NCBI RefSeq assembly: GCF_017876775.1
Contig: NZ_JAGIOP010000001.1
Coordinates: forward strand, 806,001 to 870,000
DNA from: Mycolicibacterium lutetiense
GTDB lineage: Bacteria; Actinomycetota; Actinomycetes; Mycobacteriales; Mycobacteriaceae
DNA: 64,000 nucleotides
Direction of reading: 5' to 3'
Notes under the pieces: generated by a model
Database searches by the model: none
What the model was told of the DNA's origin: nothing
What the model saw: only the letters and a program-made list of their open reading frames with translations
Part shown: positions 38,378 through 46,260 of the stretch, in pieces
How positions within the stretch are numbered: position 1 is the stretch's first letter
Layout of the letters: each line of letters starts with the position of its first letter
Program-made: the position numbers and the translations under genes

Positions 38378-38394
38378 GACTAGTCGCACTAGTC
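38378..38394 (-). promoter_or_regulatory. Palindromic operator of the toxin-antitoxin pair
   Basis: GACTAGTCGCACTAGTC is a perfect 7-3-7 inverted repeat. It starts 22 bases before the antitoxin ATG and 10 bases before its -10 box, where the antitoxin alone or in complex would block transcription. Each arm also contains the self-palindrome ACTAGT. Confidence 0.7.
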
Positions 38395-38451
38395 TTATTG
38401 GTTAATTCGATGCCCGGGTGCGCGCGTGGATCCCTACCGGAGCGACTGGCA

Positions 38452-39096
38452 TCATTCGCCCGGTCGTGCGTGGTCGGGCATGTCGATTCGGATGTCCCAA
38501 AGGTGGACATGACCCGGGATTTCCTGCTCCATGAACCATTCCCAGTCCTCGTACTTGTCCGCATCGGCCTGCCACTGGTCCGCTTCGGCGTCGCGGCCGA
38601 CGCTACGTAGGGCATCGGCTATGTGACGCTGGAGGGCCTGGCTCTTGTCGTGGAAACAGATGTCGTCGAGCACTTTGATGGTGGGACGCGCGATGTCGTC
38701 GATCGCGTGATCCATCCGGTACGGAGCCACCTCGGCGAAGTTCAGTTCGGCGATCGCACAGTGGTAGGCGGCGTCGGCCGCCCGCATCGGGTGATACATG
38801 TCGTCGCGGTCGATCAGATAGCCGGCCAGTTCCTGGGCAAGGGCCACCGATTCCTCTGCGGGGGAGAGGAAGTGGATCAGTGAGGTGAACGCCGCCAAAA
38901 TCAGCTCGGGGTCGTTCGCGTCGACTTCCCGCGCGAGCACCACAGCGTGGCGGTACGCAGACTCGGCACCCTCGCGGTCACCGAGGTCCTCAAGCGTCTC
39001 GCCGAGCCGGAAACTCATGTGCGAGGCATGAGCGAGATCGCCTTCCTCCATGGATGTTTCCACCGCGGCGCGCAGTTCCGTGGCCCGCTCGTTCAT
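38452..39096 (-). CDS. TPR-like protein coupled to HSP90-like gene
   Basis: The 214-residue protein is helical, with TPR-like repeats (LAHASHMSFRLGETLEDLGD, GAESAYRHAVVLAREVD, ALQRHIADALRSVGRDAEAD). There is no signal peptide or membrane segment. Its ATG overlaps the stop of the HSP90-like gene (ATGA), implying stoichiometric co-translation. Eukaryotic Hsp90 often works with TPR co-chaperones, so a partner role is a reasonable inference. The ATG at 39096 was chosen; upstream codons overlap the HSP90-like gene. Confidence 0.78.
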   Translation of the reverse strand: MNERATELRAAVETSMEEGDLAHASHMSFRLGETLEDLGDREGAESAYRHAVVLAREVDANDPELILAAFTSLIHFLSPAEESVALAQELAGYLIDRDDMYHPMRAADAAYHCAIAELNFAEVAPYRMDHAIDDIARPTIKVLDDICFHDKSQALQRHIADALRSVGRDAEADQWQADADKYEDWEWFMEQEIPGHVHLWDIRIDMPDHARPGE

Positions 39097-40874
39097 CGGG
39101 TGACCTCCGTACCGTCCACGCCGGCGGCGAGCAGGATGATGTCGTCGAGTGCCTCCGACAACAGGACTCGATCCTCGGGTCCGTCGCACTGCCCGGCCAT
39201 CCGGGCCTGGACGAACAGCAGTTGCATGAGGCGGCTGAACACAAGGTCGTCAGTGGTGCGGGTCAGTGCCCGCACGGCCCGGTTGTCCCAATTCACCACC
39301 AGGTGTGGCAGGTCGCCGCAACCGGGCGACGTCATGTCGATCTGGCCGCGGCCGATGAAGACGGCAGGAAGGTCCGTCGACGGAAACTGGCGCACCACAA
39401 CGTCGCAGCCTGATGCCGCGAGCACCTGACTGCCGCGCTGCTCCAGCGCCAGAACCTCCCCGGCGGAGTCAGCGGATGGCACTGCCAGCCCGGCGATTTC
39501 GGACGCCGGGTAGGCGCGGGTGACGCTCACCCCGGACATCACTTGCGGCAGCATGAGCAGTACTTCTTGGTCCAGGGTGTGGCCGGCGTTCACCACGATC
39601 CGCCCACCCGGGTTGAAACTCGCGATGGTGCGAAACTCCTTGACAGAGGCGGCGTAAAGGATGTTCGGGTTGCGGCCGACCACGTCAACCAATCGCATCT
39701 GCCCATCGGTGGTCTGCACGGTGAGCGTCGGGAGCACGACTTCGGCCAGCTCCAGATTCTCCGCGTCGGCGTCGCGGGTCGCTGCGGATCGGAGCTCCAG
39801 TTCGTTGTCGGCGACGAACTCGGCGAACCGCTCGGGGTCGTTGTCGGCAAGGGACCGCAGCCATTTCAGGGCGGCCTTCCCGAGCGTGCGGCGGGTCATG
39901 TTCAGCGCCGCGTTGTTCATGACGGCTTCGCGGCTGGCGGTCGGCTCAAGCTTGGTGGAGTTGACTGCGGTCCAGGCGAAGAACGCCCACGCCGGCAGCA
40001 GCGCGCCCTCGGCGTCGTCGACGAGCATGTCGTTCACATAGATGCGGTTGCGTGCGACGTGCCTGGACCGCCCCGATGCGGCACTGATGTACACCACGCC
40101 CTGTAAGCCGAGGTCGGCATCGGCGACCTCCATGGCGTCGAACTGCCTGCCCACGCCCATGCCGCCGTAGACCGGTGAAACCCCTTGCAGCACCGTGGAA
40201 CGATGGGCACCGAAATCGCGCGCCCACGGGTACTCACGCGAAACATCTTTCGGGCCTTGGCTTGTCAGCACGCTGACCTCGACCGGCAGGAATTCGGCGT
40301 ACTTCTGCACGAGCGGGCGCACCTGCTCGGCCCGGGCCCACCCGATCATGTCCGGGCGGGGCCGCAATCGCACCGTCGTCCCGACCGCGATGTCGTCGGC
40401 GACGGCGCGCAGCGTGTAGGTGCCATCGCTCCTGCCGACCCACTCGATCGGTTCCGTGCCCGTTGCACTGCGGGAGGCGACGGTGATCTCGTCGGCGATG
40501 AGAAAGCAGCTCAACAAGCCGATGCCGAACTGTCCGAGGTACGTCCGACGGCTCCGCTGGAGCTCGTCACCCTTGGAACTGGCGCCGACTGTCGCCAGGA
40601 ACTGCTCGACCTGCTCTGGGCTAACCCCGATCCCGGCATCGGTGATCGCAAGCTCGTCAACGGGTGAGTTCGGCGAGGCCACCCCGTAGGGCGAGATCGA
40701 GATGGTGCGCGGGGCGGGAGCGCCGCCGAGGGCGTCGCGAGCCGCGAGGGCATCTACCGCGTTCTGGATCAGCTCCCGGACATAGACACTGGGACTCGAA
40801 TACAGATTCTTGCTGAGTAGTGCGATCACGCCGCCGAGATTCACTCGGAAGTTCTGCTGCTGAAGCCCGGTCAT
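39093..40874 (-). CDS. HSP90-family ATPase (short, divergent HtpG)
   Basis: The 593-residue protein has an N-terminal GHKL ATPase: YVRELIQNAVDALAARDAL (N box), ITDAGIGVSPEQV (G1 box) and GQFGIGLLSCFLIADEI (G2 box). The middle domain carries a conserved Arg-like region (EPTASREAVMNNAA). The C-terminal third is short and does not resemble the HtpG dimerisation domain. It is translationally coupled to a TPR protein and lies in the accessory island. ATG at 40874 follows GAAGGA; upstream in-frame starts exist. Whether it is a chaperone or a defence-type GHKL ATPase is open. Confidence 0.88.
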   Translation of the reverse strand: MTGLQQQNFRVNLGGVIALLSKNLYSSPSVYVRELIQNAVDALAARDALGGAPAPRTISISPYGVASPNSPVDELAITDAGIGVSPEQVEQFLATVGASSKGDELQRSRRTYLGQFGIGLLSCFLIADEITVASRSATGTEPIEWVGRSDGTYTLRAVADDIAVGTTVRLRPRPDMIGWARAEQVRPLVQKYAEFLPVEVSVLTSQGPKDVSREYPWARDFGAHRSTVLQGVSPVYGGMGVGRQFDAMEVADADLGLQGVVYISAASGRSRHVARNRIYVNDMLVDDAEGALLPAWAFFAWTAVNSTKLEPTASREAVMNNAALNMTRRTLGKAALKWLRSLADNDPERFAEFVADNELELRSAATRDADAENLELAEVVLPTLTVQTTDGQMRLVDVVGRNPNILYAASVKEFRTIASFNPGGRIVVNAGHTLDQEVLLMLPQVMSGVSVTRAYPASEIAGLAVPSADSAGEVLALEQRGSQVLAASGCDVVVRQFPSTDLPAVFIGRGQIDMTSPGCGDLPHLVVNWDNRAVRALTRTTDDLVFSRLMQLLFVQARMAGQCDGPEDRVLLSEALDDIILLAAGVDGTEVTR

Positions 40875-41005
40875 CTCGGGTCCTTCCATGTCGGCTCGTT
40901 TCGAGAACCGCACAGCGTCGCACGGGGTACCGACACGGGCCAGATGGTTCGTGTCGGCGAAGGCGACGTCTCAGTCAAGCGATACCCGCCTCCTCAGAGT
41001 TTGCC

Positions 41006-41011
41006 TAGAAT
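41006..41011 (+). promoter_or_regulatory. -10-like box before decayed MNT gene (TAGAAT)
   Basis: TAGAAT ends seven bases before the GTG of the broken nucleotidyltransferase-like reading frame, so a promoter of the leaderless type appears to survive. Confidence 0.35.
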
Positions 41012-41018
41012 CGCATTC

Positions 41019-41172
41019 GTGACCAGCGCCTACAGTGAGCGGGCACGCGAATTGCTCACGCGTCATGACGCCGAAGTTCGCGATGTCCTGCAGAAGTACG
41101 GTGCGAGCCGCTGAGGAACTGCTCAAGGACGGGGTGTCTGAGGCTGCGCGTCGGCAGGCCATCGCGTTGTGA
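41019..41172 (+). pseudogene. Remnant of an MntA-type nucleotidyltransferase antitoxin
   Basis: A GTG frame reads VTSAYSERARELLTRHDAEV then RDVLQKYGASR and stops at 41114. This looks like the start of small MNT-type nucleotidyltransferases, which normally continue with a GSxxRG motif. A second frame overlaps and continues to a stop at 41172, reading EELLKDGVSEAARRQAIAL, like the family's C-terminus. The catalytic core is missing between them. The simplest reading is an internal deletion with frameshift. Confidence 0.55.
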
Positions 41173-41270
41173 GCCGGTCTGTGCGGGACCGCCTCCGTGA
41201 CATCCAGACGGCGATCGGCAAGGTCTATGAGTACCGCCCGTCGCTAGCGGGTCCGCATGCGGATATGTGA
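41169..41270 (+). pseudogene. Remnant of a HepT-type toxin gene
   Basis: A GTG overlapping the previous stop opens a 33-codon frame, VSRSVRDRLRDIQTAIGKVY plus 13 more residues. It resembles the first helix of HepT (DUF86) RNase toxins, which are normally over 100 residues. The overlap with the preceding frame is what an MntA-HepT operon would show. The protein is truncated before the expected catalytic motif. Confidence 0.5.
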
Positions 41271-41367
41271 ATCGCCCTCGCATGTCCGGAGGCCCGTGAC
41301 AATTTCAATCACGTTGCATGTCAGCGTGGTTGAGCTGAATCGGGGCGGGTTCTATCCGTCATCGGCT

Positions 41368-42888
41368 TCATTCGCGGGGAACGAGTAATTCCTCGGGGTG
41401 GAAGTGATGGTTGAGGGTGTCTTGACCGGTGTTCATCAGGGGTGGCGGGTGCCAGTGGATGCGGCCGGTGTCGGGGTCGATGCTGGTGGTCCAGCCGAGT
41501 CCGACGAGTCGGTTGTCGGGCCCACAGCTCAGTGCGAGGTCGGGCGCGTCGGTTTGTCCGCCGTGTTGCCAATCAGCCTTGGCGTGGTGGACCTGGCAGT
41601 GGTCGGCTGGGGCAGTGCATCCGGGGCGGGTGCAGCCGCGGTCACGGTCGTAGAGCAGTAGTCGTTGGGCTTTGGTGGCCAAGCGTTTGGTGCGGGCCAT
41701 GTACAGCGGTTCAGCGGTGTGGTGCTTATACACGGTGAGGTAGTGAAAGCTGTGCGACGCCAACCGGATGAGGTCTTTCATCGGCATCCAGATGCCCGAA
41801 CCGGTGACGGCGATACCGGCCCCGGCTTCCAGCTCGGCCAGGGTGGTGGAGACGACCACGGTGACCGGAAGGCCGCCGTGCTGGCCGAGCCGTTTGGACA
41901 TCAGAATTTCGCGCAGCGCCATTTTCAACGCGTCGTGATTGCGTTGGGACTGGGTCCGGGTGTCGCGTTCGGCCGCCTCCTGTTGATCTTGCTGGTGTGG
42001 GGAGGCGTCCTGCTCGTGGGAGGTGTCATGTTCGGCAGGGGCATCGGTGGCATCGGAGTCGGGAGCCTGCGGGGCAGCCACATCAGCCTCGGGCGCGGTG
42101 GCCTCGGGCGCGTCGGCTGGGTCATCGAGCGGGTTGGGTGAGGGGTTGTGCATCGGTTCGGGATCGCTGGGGTTGTTGATGCCCGGTGCGCCCCACACGT
42201 CGGTGACGGTGGTGAGATATGACGCCGTCTCGGGGTCCAGCCAGCCCTGGACGTGAACCAAACCGTCGGCGTCCTGTTTGCCGATCCGCAGCCCACGCAG
42301 GTGGGCCGCCACATCGGGGCTGTCGCCGTCCTGGTTGAGCAGATAGAGCAGTTTGTCGGCAGCGGCCTTCAGTGTTTCGGGTGTGTCGCGGGTTGCCGCG
42401 GCCACGAGGTCCGATTCGATCTGGGCGAGTTCAGCTGTATTGACGTACTTTTCGGCTTTCCCCAATGTATCGCCGATGATGGTGATGTGTTCGGTGTTGA
42501 TCTTCCCCGACCCCAACGCGTCGGAGCACGCGGGCAGCAACGGTCCGAGCACCTCGCCGGTGAGGCCGTGGCGCGGCCCCAGAGTTTCGGCTGCGGCTAC
42601 GCGGCGTGCGGCCTCTTTGCCGCTGATCCGCATCCGGGTGGCCAGAACATCCTTCCAGGACTTGCCGCCGATCTCGTGTGGGCTGGACTGGGCCATCAGC
42701 GCCGCCTGGATGCGGTGATCGATCATGACCTGGGTGCGGGCGAGCTGCTCGCGCTCGGACTGGATTGCCAACAACTGAGCGGTGTCGAACCCGGTGAAAT
42801 CAACATCCACGAGGGTCGCGGTCGCAGCCAGGTGGCCCACCAGCGCGGTCTGCACTATGTCCCGGTTCTGCACCACCCCGATGCTCAT
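41368..42888 (-). CDS. DUF222/13E12-family HNH endonuclease
   Basis: The 506-residue protein has an N-terminal DUF222 helical domain, an acidic low-complexity linker (residues about 250-310), and a C-terminal HNH nuclease: CTRPGCTAPADHCQVHHAKA followed by W..GG.TD..NL-like spacing ending in CGPDNRLVG. Such 13E12 genes are multicopy in mycobacteria and several respond to DNA damage. ATG at 42888 was chosen: a TACTGT box (42901-42896) ends seven bases upstream and lies inside a perfect SOS box. An IS element sits just upstream. Confidence 0.88.
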   Translation of the reverse strand: MSIGVVQNRDIVQTALVGHLAATATLVDVDFTGFDTAQLLAIQSEREQLARTQVMIDHRIQAALMAQSSPHEIGGKSWKDVLATRMRISGKEAARRVAAAETLGPRHGLTGEVLGPLLPACSDALGSGKINTEHITIIGDTLGKAEKYVNTAELAQIESDLVAAATRDTPETLKAAADKLLYLLNQDGDSPDVAAHLRGLRIGKQDADGLVHVQGWLDPETASYLTTVTDVWGAPGINNPSDPEPMHNPSPNPLDDPADAPEATAPEADVAAPQAPDSDATDAPAEHDTSHEQDASPHQQDQQEAAERDTRTQSQRNHDALKMALREILMSKRLGQHGGLPVTVVVSTTLAELEAGAGIAVTGSGIWMPMKDLIRLASHSFHYLTVYKHHTAEPLYMARTKRLATKAQRLLLYDRDRGCTRPGCTAPADHCQVHHAKADWQHGGQTDAPDLALSCGPDNRLVGLGWTTSIDPDTGRIHWHPPPLMNTGQDTLNHHFHPEELLVPRE

Positions 42889-42891
42889 GAT

Positions 42892-42907
42892 TCGAACAGT
42901 AGTTCGA
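42892..42907 (-). promoter_or_regulatory. SOS (LexA) box of the DUF222/HNH gene
   Basis: TCGAACAGTAGTTCGA matches the mycobacterial LexA consensus TCGAAC-N4-GTTCGA in every defined position. It lies four bases before the ATG, with the -10-like TACTGT inside the box. LexA binding would directly exclude RNA polymerase, so the gene should be induced by DNA damage. Confidence 0.85.
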
Positions 42908-42920
42908 TAGTCCGACAAGA

Positions 42921-42938
42921 ATCCACCGCTTGGGACTG
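42921..42938. repeat. 18-base direct repeat, left flank of IS
   Basis: ATCCACCGCTTGGGACTG occurs here and, identically, at 44389-44406. The two copies directly bracket the IS481-family element, so they are probably a target duplication from insertion. Confidence 0.75.
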
Positions 42939-42941
42939 TGA

Positions 42942-43016
42942 TGTATCAGGACATTGGTGACAGTTCTGCATCAGGACATCGGTGACAGTTGGTGTATCAG
43001 GACTTCGGTGACAGTC
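42942..43016 (+). repeat. Left-end triple repeat of the IS element
   Basis: Three copies of TGYATCAGGACWTYGGTGAC begin at 42942, 42967 and 42993, 25 and 26 bases apart. The third copy contains the transposase stop codon, so the protein's C-terminus (TGLSPKS) is encoded by the repeat itself. Confidence 0.85.
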
Positions 43017-44292
43017 CTGTTTTTCTCGGTCTGGTTCCTGGGGGTCGGCCGTTGCCGACGTATCGGATGCCGGGTGCGGGTCGGGTGTGCTCTGCGAGAA
43101 CTTCGCCTTGGAGGTCGGTGACGATGATCGTGTCGCCGGGCTTGTTGCCGTTGCTGACGACGAGGACCTGCCCGAACGCGAGGTTCACGTCGACCTTGTA
43201 CTGAACGCGGTCCAGGCAGACGGTGCCCCCTGTGGCCACCGTTCTGAGGCGTGTTCCGGCGGGCAGGTCAGCGGGTGGCTGTGGTCGAGGGCGTTGGTAG
43301 TGGCTCGGGGCGGGCGCCTGGAAGAGGGGTCGGTCCGGTTTCGGGCGGGGTGGATCAACCTTGGGGGTCGTTTCCCAGGCGGTCAGTGGTGTGACACGCC
43401 CAGGCAGTCCTTGGTGAGGGCGCTCGGTGTTGTAGATGTGGTCGAACGCCTCGACCTGGGCTTGCAGTTCCTCGAGCTTCTCGGCGAGGGGCTGTTTGTC
43501 GAGGTAGCGGAACAGGGTCTGATGGAAGCGTTCATTCTTACCCTGGGTGGTGGGCTTGTAGGGCTTGCCGGTGATCGCCTCCACGCCTAGGCGGGACACA
43601 TGTGCGACGAGTTGTCCGGTCTGTCCACGTCGGGAAGGGTTCAGCGCGGCCCCGTTGTCCGACAGCAGTCGCTGCGGGACGCCGTGGGCAGCGATGGCCT
43701 TGTCCACCACAACTATTGCGTCCTTGGCGGTCTCACCCCATGCGACGTGGGAGGCCACCGCGTAGCGGGAGTGGTCGTCAATGAGCTGGAAGATCACGCA
43801 TTTACGCCCACCGCTGAGCACGTACTCGGTGGCGTCGAGTTGCCAGCACGCATTCGGGGCCGGATAGACGAACCGCCGCCACGCGGAGCGGGGCTTTTTC
43901 TTCGGCTCAAGACGAGCCACACCCGCCTCGCGGAACATACGTGCCAGCGACGCCGTTGAGGGGACCTGCTCCAGGCCCATCGCGCACATCTTGTCGTGAA
44001 CGCTGATCGGCCCGTGGTCCAGACCGGACGCCTCCAGGGCGGCACGCACTGAAACAGCCTGCTGCTTGACCTCGTCGGTCAGCTTCGCCGGGCTCGACTT
44101 CGGTCGTCGCGTCCTGGGTTCGAGCACCGCGGCCGGCCCGTCGACCTTGACGCGTTTGCGTAACTCGTAGAACGACTTTCGGGATATATCGTGCTCATGG
44201 CAGAACGTCGAGACTGCCCCGCGGGGCGCATCATCAGGCCACTGAGAGATGGCGAGGCGGACGCGAGGATCGATGGGTTCATTGACGGCCAC
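42997..44292 (-). CDS. IS481-family transposase
   Basis: The 431-residue protein has an N-terminal helix-turn-helix (STFCHEHDISRKSFYELRKR), then an rve-type DDE domain: Asp in ACWQLDATEYV, Asp in RLLSDNGAAL and Glu in TTQGKNERFHQTLFRYL. The spacing fits a D-D-(35)-E integrase. A C-terminal region (TVCLDRVQYKVDVNLAFGQV) follows. The protein appears full-length, so the element could be active. Confidence 0.93.
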   Translation of the reverse strand: MAVNEPIDPRVRLAISQWPDDAPRGAVSTFCHEHDISRKSFYELRKRVKVDGPAAVLEPRTRRPKSSPAKLTDEVKQQAVSVRAALEASGLDHGPISVHDKMCAMGLEQVPSTASLARMFREAGVARLEPKKKPRSAWRRFVYPAPNACWQLDATEYVLSGGRKCVIFQLIDDHSRYAVASHVAWGETAKDAIVVVDKAIAAHGVPQRLLSDNGAALNPSRRGQTGQLVAHVSRLGVEAITGKPYKPTTQGKNERFHQTLFRYLDKQPLAEKLEELQAQVEAFDHIYNTERPHQGLPGRVTPLTAWETTPKVDPPRPKPDRPLFQAPAPSHYQRPRPQPPADLPAGTRLRTVATGGTVCLDRVQYKVDVNLAFGQVLVVSNGNKPGDTIIVTDLQGEVLAEHTRPAPGIRYVGNGRPPGTRPRKTGLSPKS

Positions 44293-44388
44293 CGCCCGAG
44301 CCTGAAGGCAGAACTGTCACCACCAAGAGCATCCGAACTGTCACCGATGTCCTGATGCAGAACTGTCACCGATGTCTTGAGACATAAC

Positions 44389-44406
44389 ATCCACCGCTTG
44401 GGACTG
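44389..44406. repeat. 18-base direct repeat, right flank of IS
   Basis: Identical to 42921-42938 (ATCCACCGCTTGGGACTG). Bases 44407-44659 to its right hold no recognised gene; they form the upstream region of the following open frame. Confidence 0.75.
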
Positions 44407-44659
44407 ATGTGATCAAAGTGATCAAAATTATCTTGGGGCGGCCCATGCGTTGTGTTGTCGCCATCATGGTCAGGCTGGATACCGAAGGTCTTACGGCATC
44501 TTCTGCATCCGTCGCAACCCCCGCCGTCGTGCGAATCTTGGTCGGCGCGAATAACTGTCATTACGCCCACAGAACTGGTGCCCGTCAGGCGTTCACGACG
44601 GTGGGACCATGGCTGAGTCGATCAGCACCACTACGGGGGTTCAGCATGGGGAGTCGTGG

Positions 44660-45541
44660 ATGAGCGGGAACGAGTCGACCGTCAGCACTGACGAGGGCCG
44701 GCGCCGGCACGTGCGCCGGTTGGCGTTGGAATCATTGGAGCGTCGCGGGGTACGGGTGCGTCCGGCCCCGCAGGATGCACTGGGTGATGACTGGTTCATG
44801 GACCAGACGGGAAATCACTACCGGCTGTACAACCTTCAGCTCCAATGTGCGCAACGTCCGCCGGCCGAGTGGGTAGGCGCGGTCGAGTTTCACTTCGATC
44901 AGCAGTTCGCCAGTCGCTCAGACCCCGGGGTAGCGGAACTGGCGGACGCCGAGTTTCTGGCGCAGGTTCGCACGCGCCTGCAGACGCCGGACACCTCGGG
45001 CATGATCTCGATGCGATACGCCCGCCCGGCGTTCGACGGTCTGGTCGCCGAGTTGAGTCGTGACCTGCCGACCGTGGTGAAGACGGTGGGTGACGACGAC
45101 GTCGCCGGCCGAGACCTGGACTTTCTCTACGAGGTGGGCCAGCGCAACACCGATGGCGAGCTCGTGACCATACAAACGTTGGACCGCAACGTGTTTGCGC
45201 TGACCGGCGGCTCCTTCTTCATCGCCTCGAAAGCCCTCAACATGCCCCGACTGATCGAGATGGTGTTGGGGGGAGCCGCGCCGCTAGGGGTGGTGTTCAG
45301 CGTGCCCCACCGCAGTCTGCTGTTCCTGCACGCCGTCGGTGAGTTCACATCGGACGCGGCTGGGTGGGTCGCTTCGGCGACGATCGGACAGACCGAGAAT
45401 CCGCCCGGCGGGGCGATCAGCCGCGATACCTACTTCTGGCACGGCGGCGCAGTGCAGCGCATCACCCGGGTCGACACCCAGGCCCGCAGCATCGAGTTGA
45501 TGCGCGAGGGGTTGTTCGGTGAGGCGATGAGCCAACTGTAG
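44660..45541 (+). CDS. Hypothetical protein, weak DUF1444 (YtpQ)-like resemblance
   Basis: The 293-residue soluble protein has no signal peptide or membrane segment. A charged N-terminus (RRRHVRRLALESLERRGVRV) precedes a mixed alpha/beta body with VEFHFDQQFAS, ISMRYARPAF, TGGSFFIASKALNMPRL and APLGVVFSVPHRSLLFLHAVG. The last segment is loosely similar to DUF1444 proteins, but I do not claim membership. GGGGAG at 44648-44653 supports the ATG at 44660. It sits between the IS and a convergent exonuclease gene; its role is unknown. Confidence 0.7.
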   Translation: MSGNESTVSTDEGRRRHVRRLALESLERRGVRVRPAPQDALGDDWFMDQTGNHYRLYNLQLQCAQRPPAEWVGAVEFHFDQQFASRSDPGVAELADAEFLAQVRTRLQTPDTSGMISMRYARPAFDGLVAELSRDLPTVVKTVGDDDVAGRDLDFLYEVGQRNTDGELVTIQTLDRNVFALTGGSFFIASKALNMPRLIEMVLGGAAPLGVVFSVPHRSLLFLHAVGEFTSDAAGWVASATIGQTENPPGGAISRDTYFWHGGAVQRITRVDTQARSIELMREGLFGEAMSQL

Positions 45542-45567
45542 GTGTGCGTCTCTGCCGCTGTTGCCGT

Positions 45568-46128
45568 CTACCGTGGAGCGACGGCCATGCCGGAGGCGGC
45601 GTCCAACTCGCCAATTGTCGAGACGCCGGCAAATTCTGCGAGACGGATCGCGACCAGCGCAGCAGCGTGGGCGTCGTCACCGGCGTCATGGTGCTTGCCA
45701 AGAACGACACCAAGATGCGCACAGACTTGGGGCAGGGTGTACTTGGGAAGCTGAATCAGCCGTTTCGCCCAAACCTTCGTGCAGTGATGGGGAATCGATG
45801 GCCTTGACCGGCCGCAGGTAGCGAGTGCCTGCTCCAGCACACCGATATCGAAGACCGCATTGTGTGCCACGATGGGCAGTCCCGTGTTGAGGCGTTCGAG
45901 GAACTCGGGTACCCGTTCGGCGAATGTTGGTTGGTTGGCCACCGTTTCGGCCGTAATACCGTGAACCCGGACGTTATACGGTCCAAATTCGTGCAGCCCC
46001 GCTGGCGGTCGGCACAACCACGAACCCCGGTCCGTTACGACGCCGTTGCGCACGGTCGCCCAGCCCATGGCGCACACCGATGCGTAGTTGGGATTGGCAG
46101 TCTCGAAATCTATTGCGACGAAATCCAT
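45568..46128 (-). CDS. DEDDh 3'-5' exonuclease (DnaQ-like)
   Basis: The 186-residue protein is a single exonuclease domain: DFVAIDFETANPNYASVC (Exo I), PIVAHNAVFDIGVLEQAL (Exo II) and GDDAHAAALVAIRL (Exo III, preceded by HHDA). It should remove nucleotides from 3' ends of DNA or RNA. ATG at 46128 begins the Exo I strand. A related but larger exonuclease lies at 46871-48094 on the same strand. Confidence 0.9.
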   Translation of the reverse strand: MDFVAIDFETANPNYASVCAMGWATVRNGVVTDRGSWLCRPPAGLHEFGPYNVRVHGITAETVANQPTFAERVPEFLERLNTGLPIVAHNAVFDIGVLEQALATCGRSRPSIPHHCTKVWAKRLIQLPKYTLPQVCAHLGVVLGKHHDAGDDAHAAALVAIRLAEFAGVSTIGELDAASGMAVAPR

Positions 46129-46260
46129 GGGAAGTTGTTTCTCCTGACTAGCTGTCGTGCCACGACAGGGTGGGGGACGGGCACTGCACATCCAATTCAC
46201 CCGGGCTGCGAGGACATCGACAGCCGGTAGGTGACGAAATTCGTTACTGCTGATGGGAAT

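Larger units (their letters stand above)
42939..44388 (-). mobile_element. IS481-family insertion sequence
   Basis: The 1450-base element carries one transposase gene and is bracketed by identical 18-base repeats. Inverted ends are clear: TGTATCAGGACATTGGTGAC at the left (from 42942) and TGTCTCAAGACATCGGTGAC at the right (from 44384 on the complement). Each end holds about three spaced copies of a motif related to ATCAGGACATCGGTGACAGTT, probably transposase-binding sites. It interrupts the region upstream of the SOS-controlled HNH gene. Confidence 0.88.
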
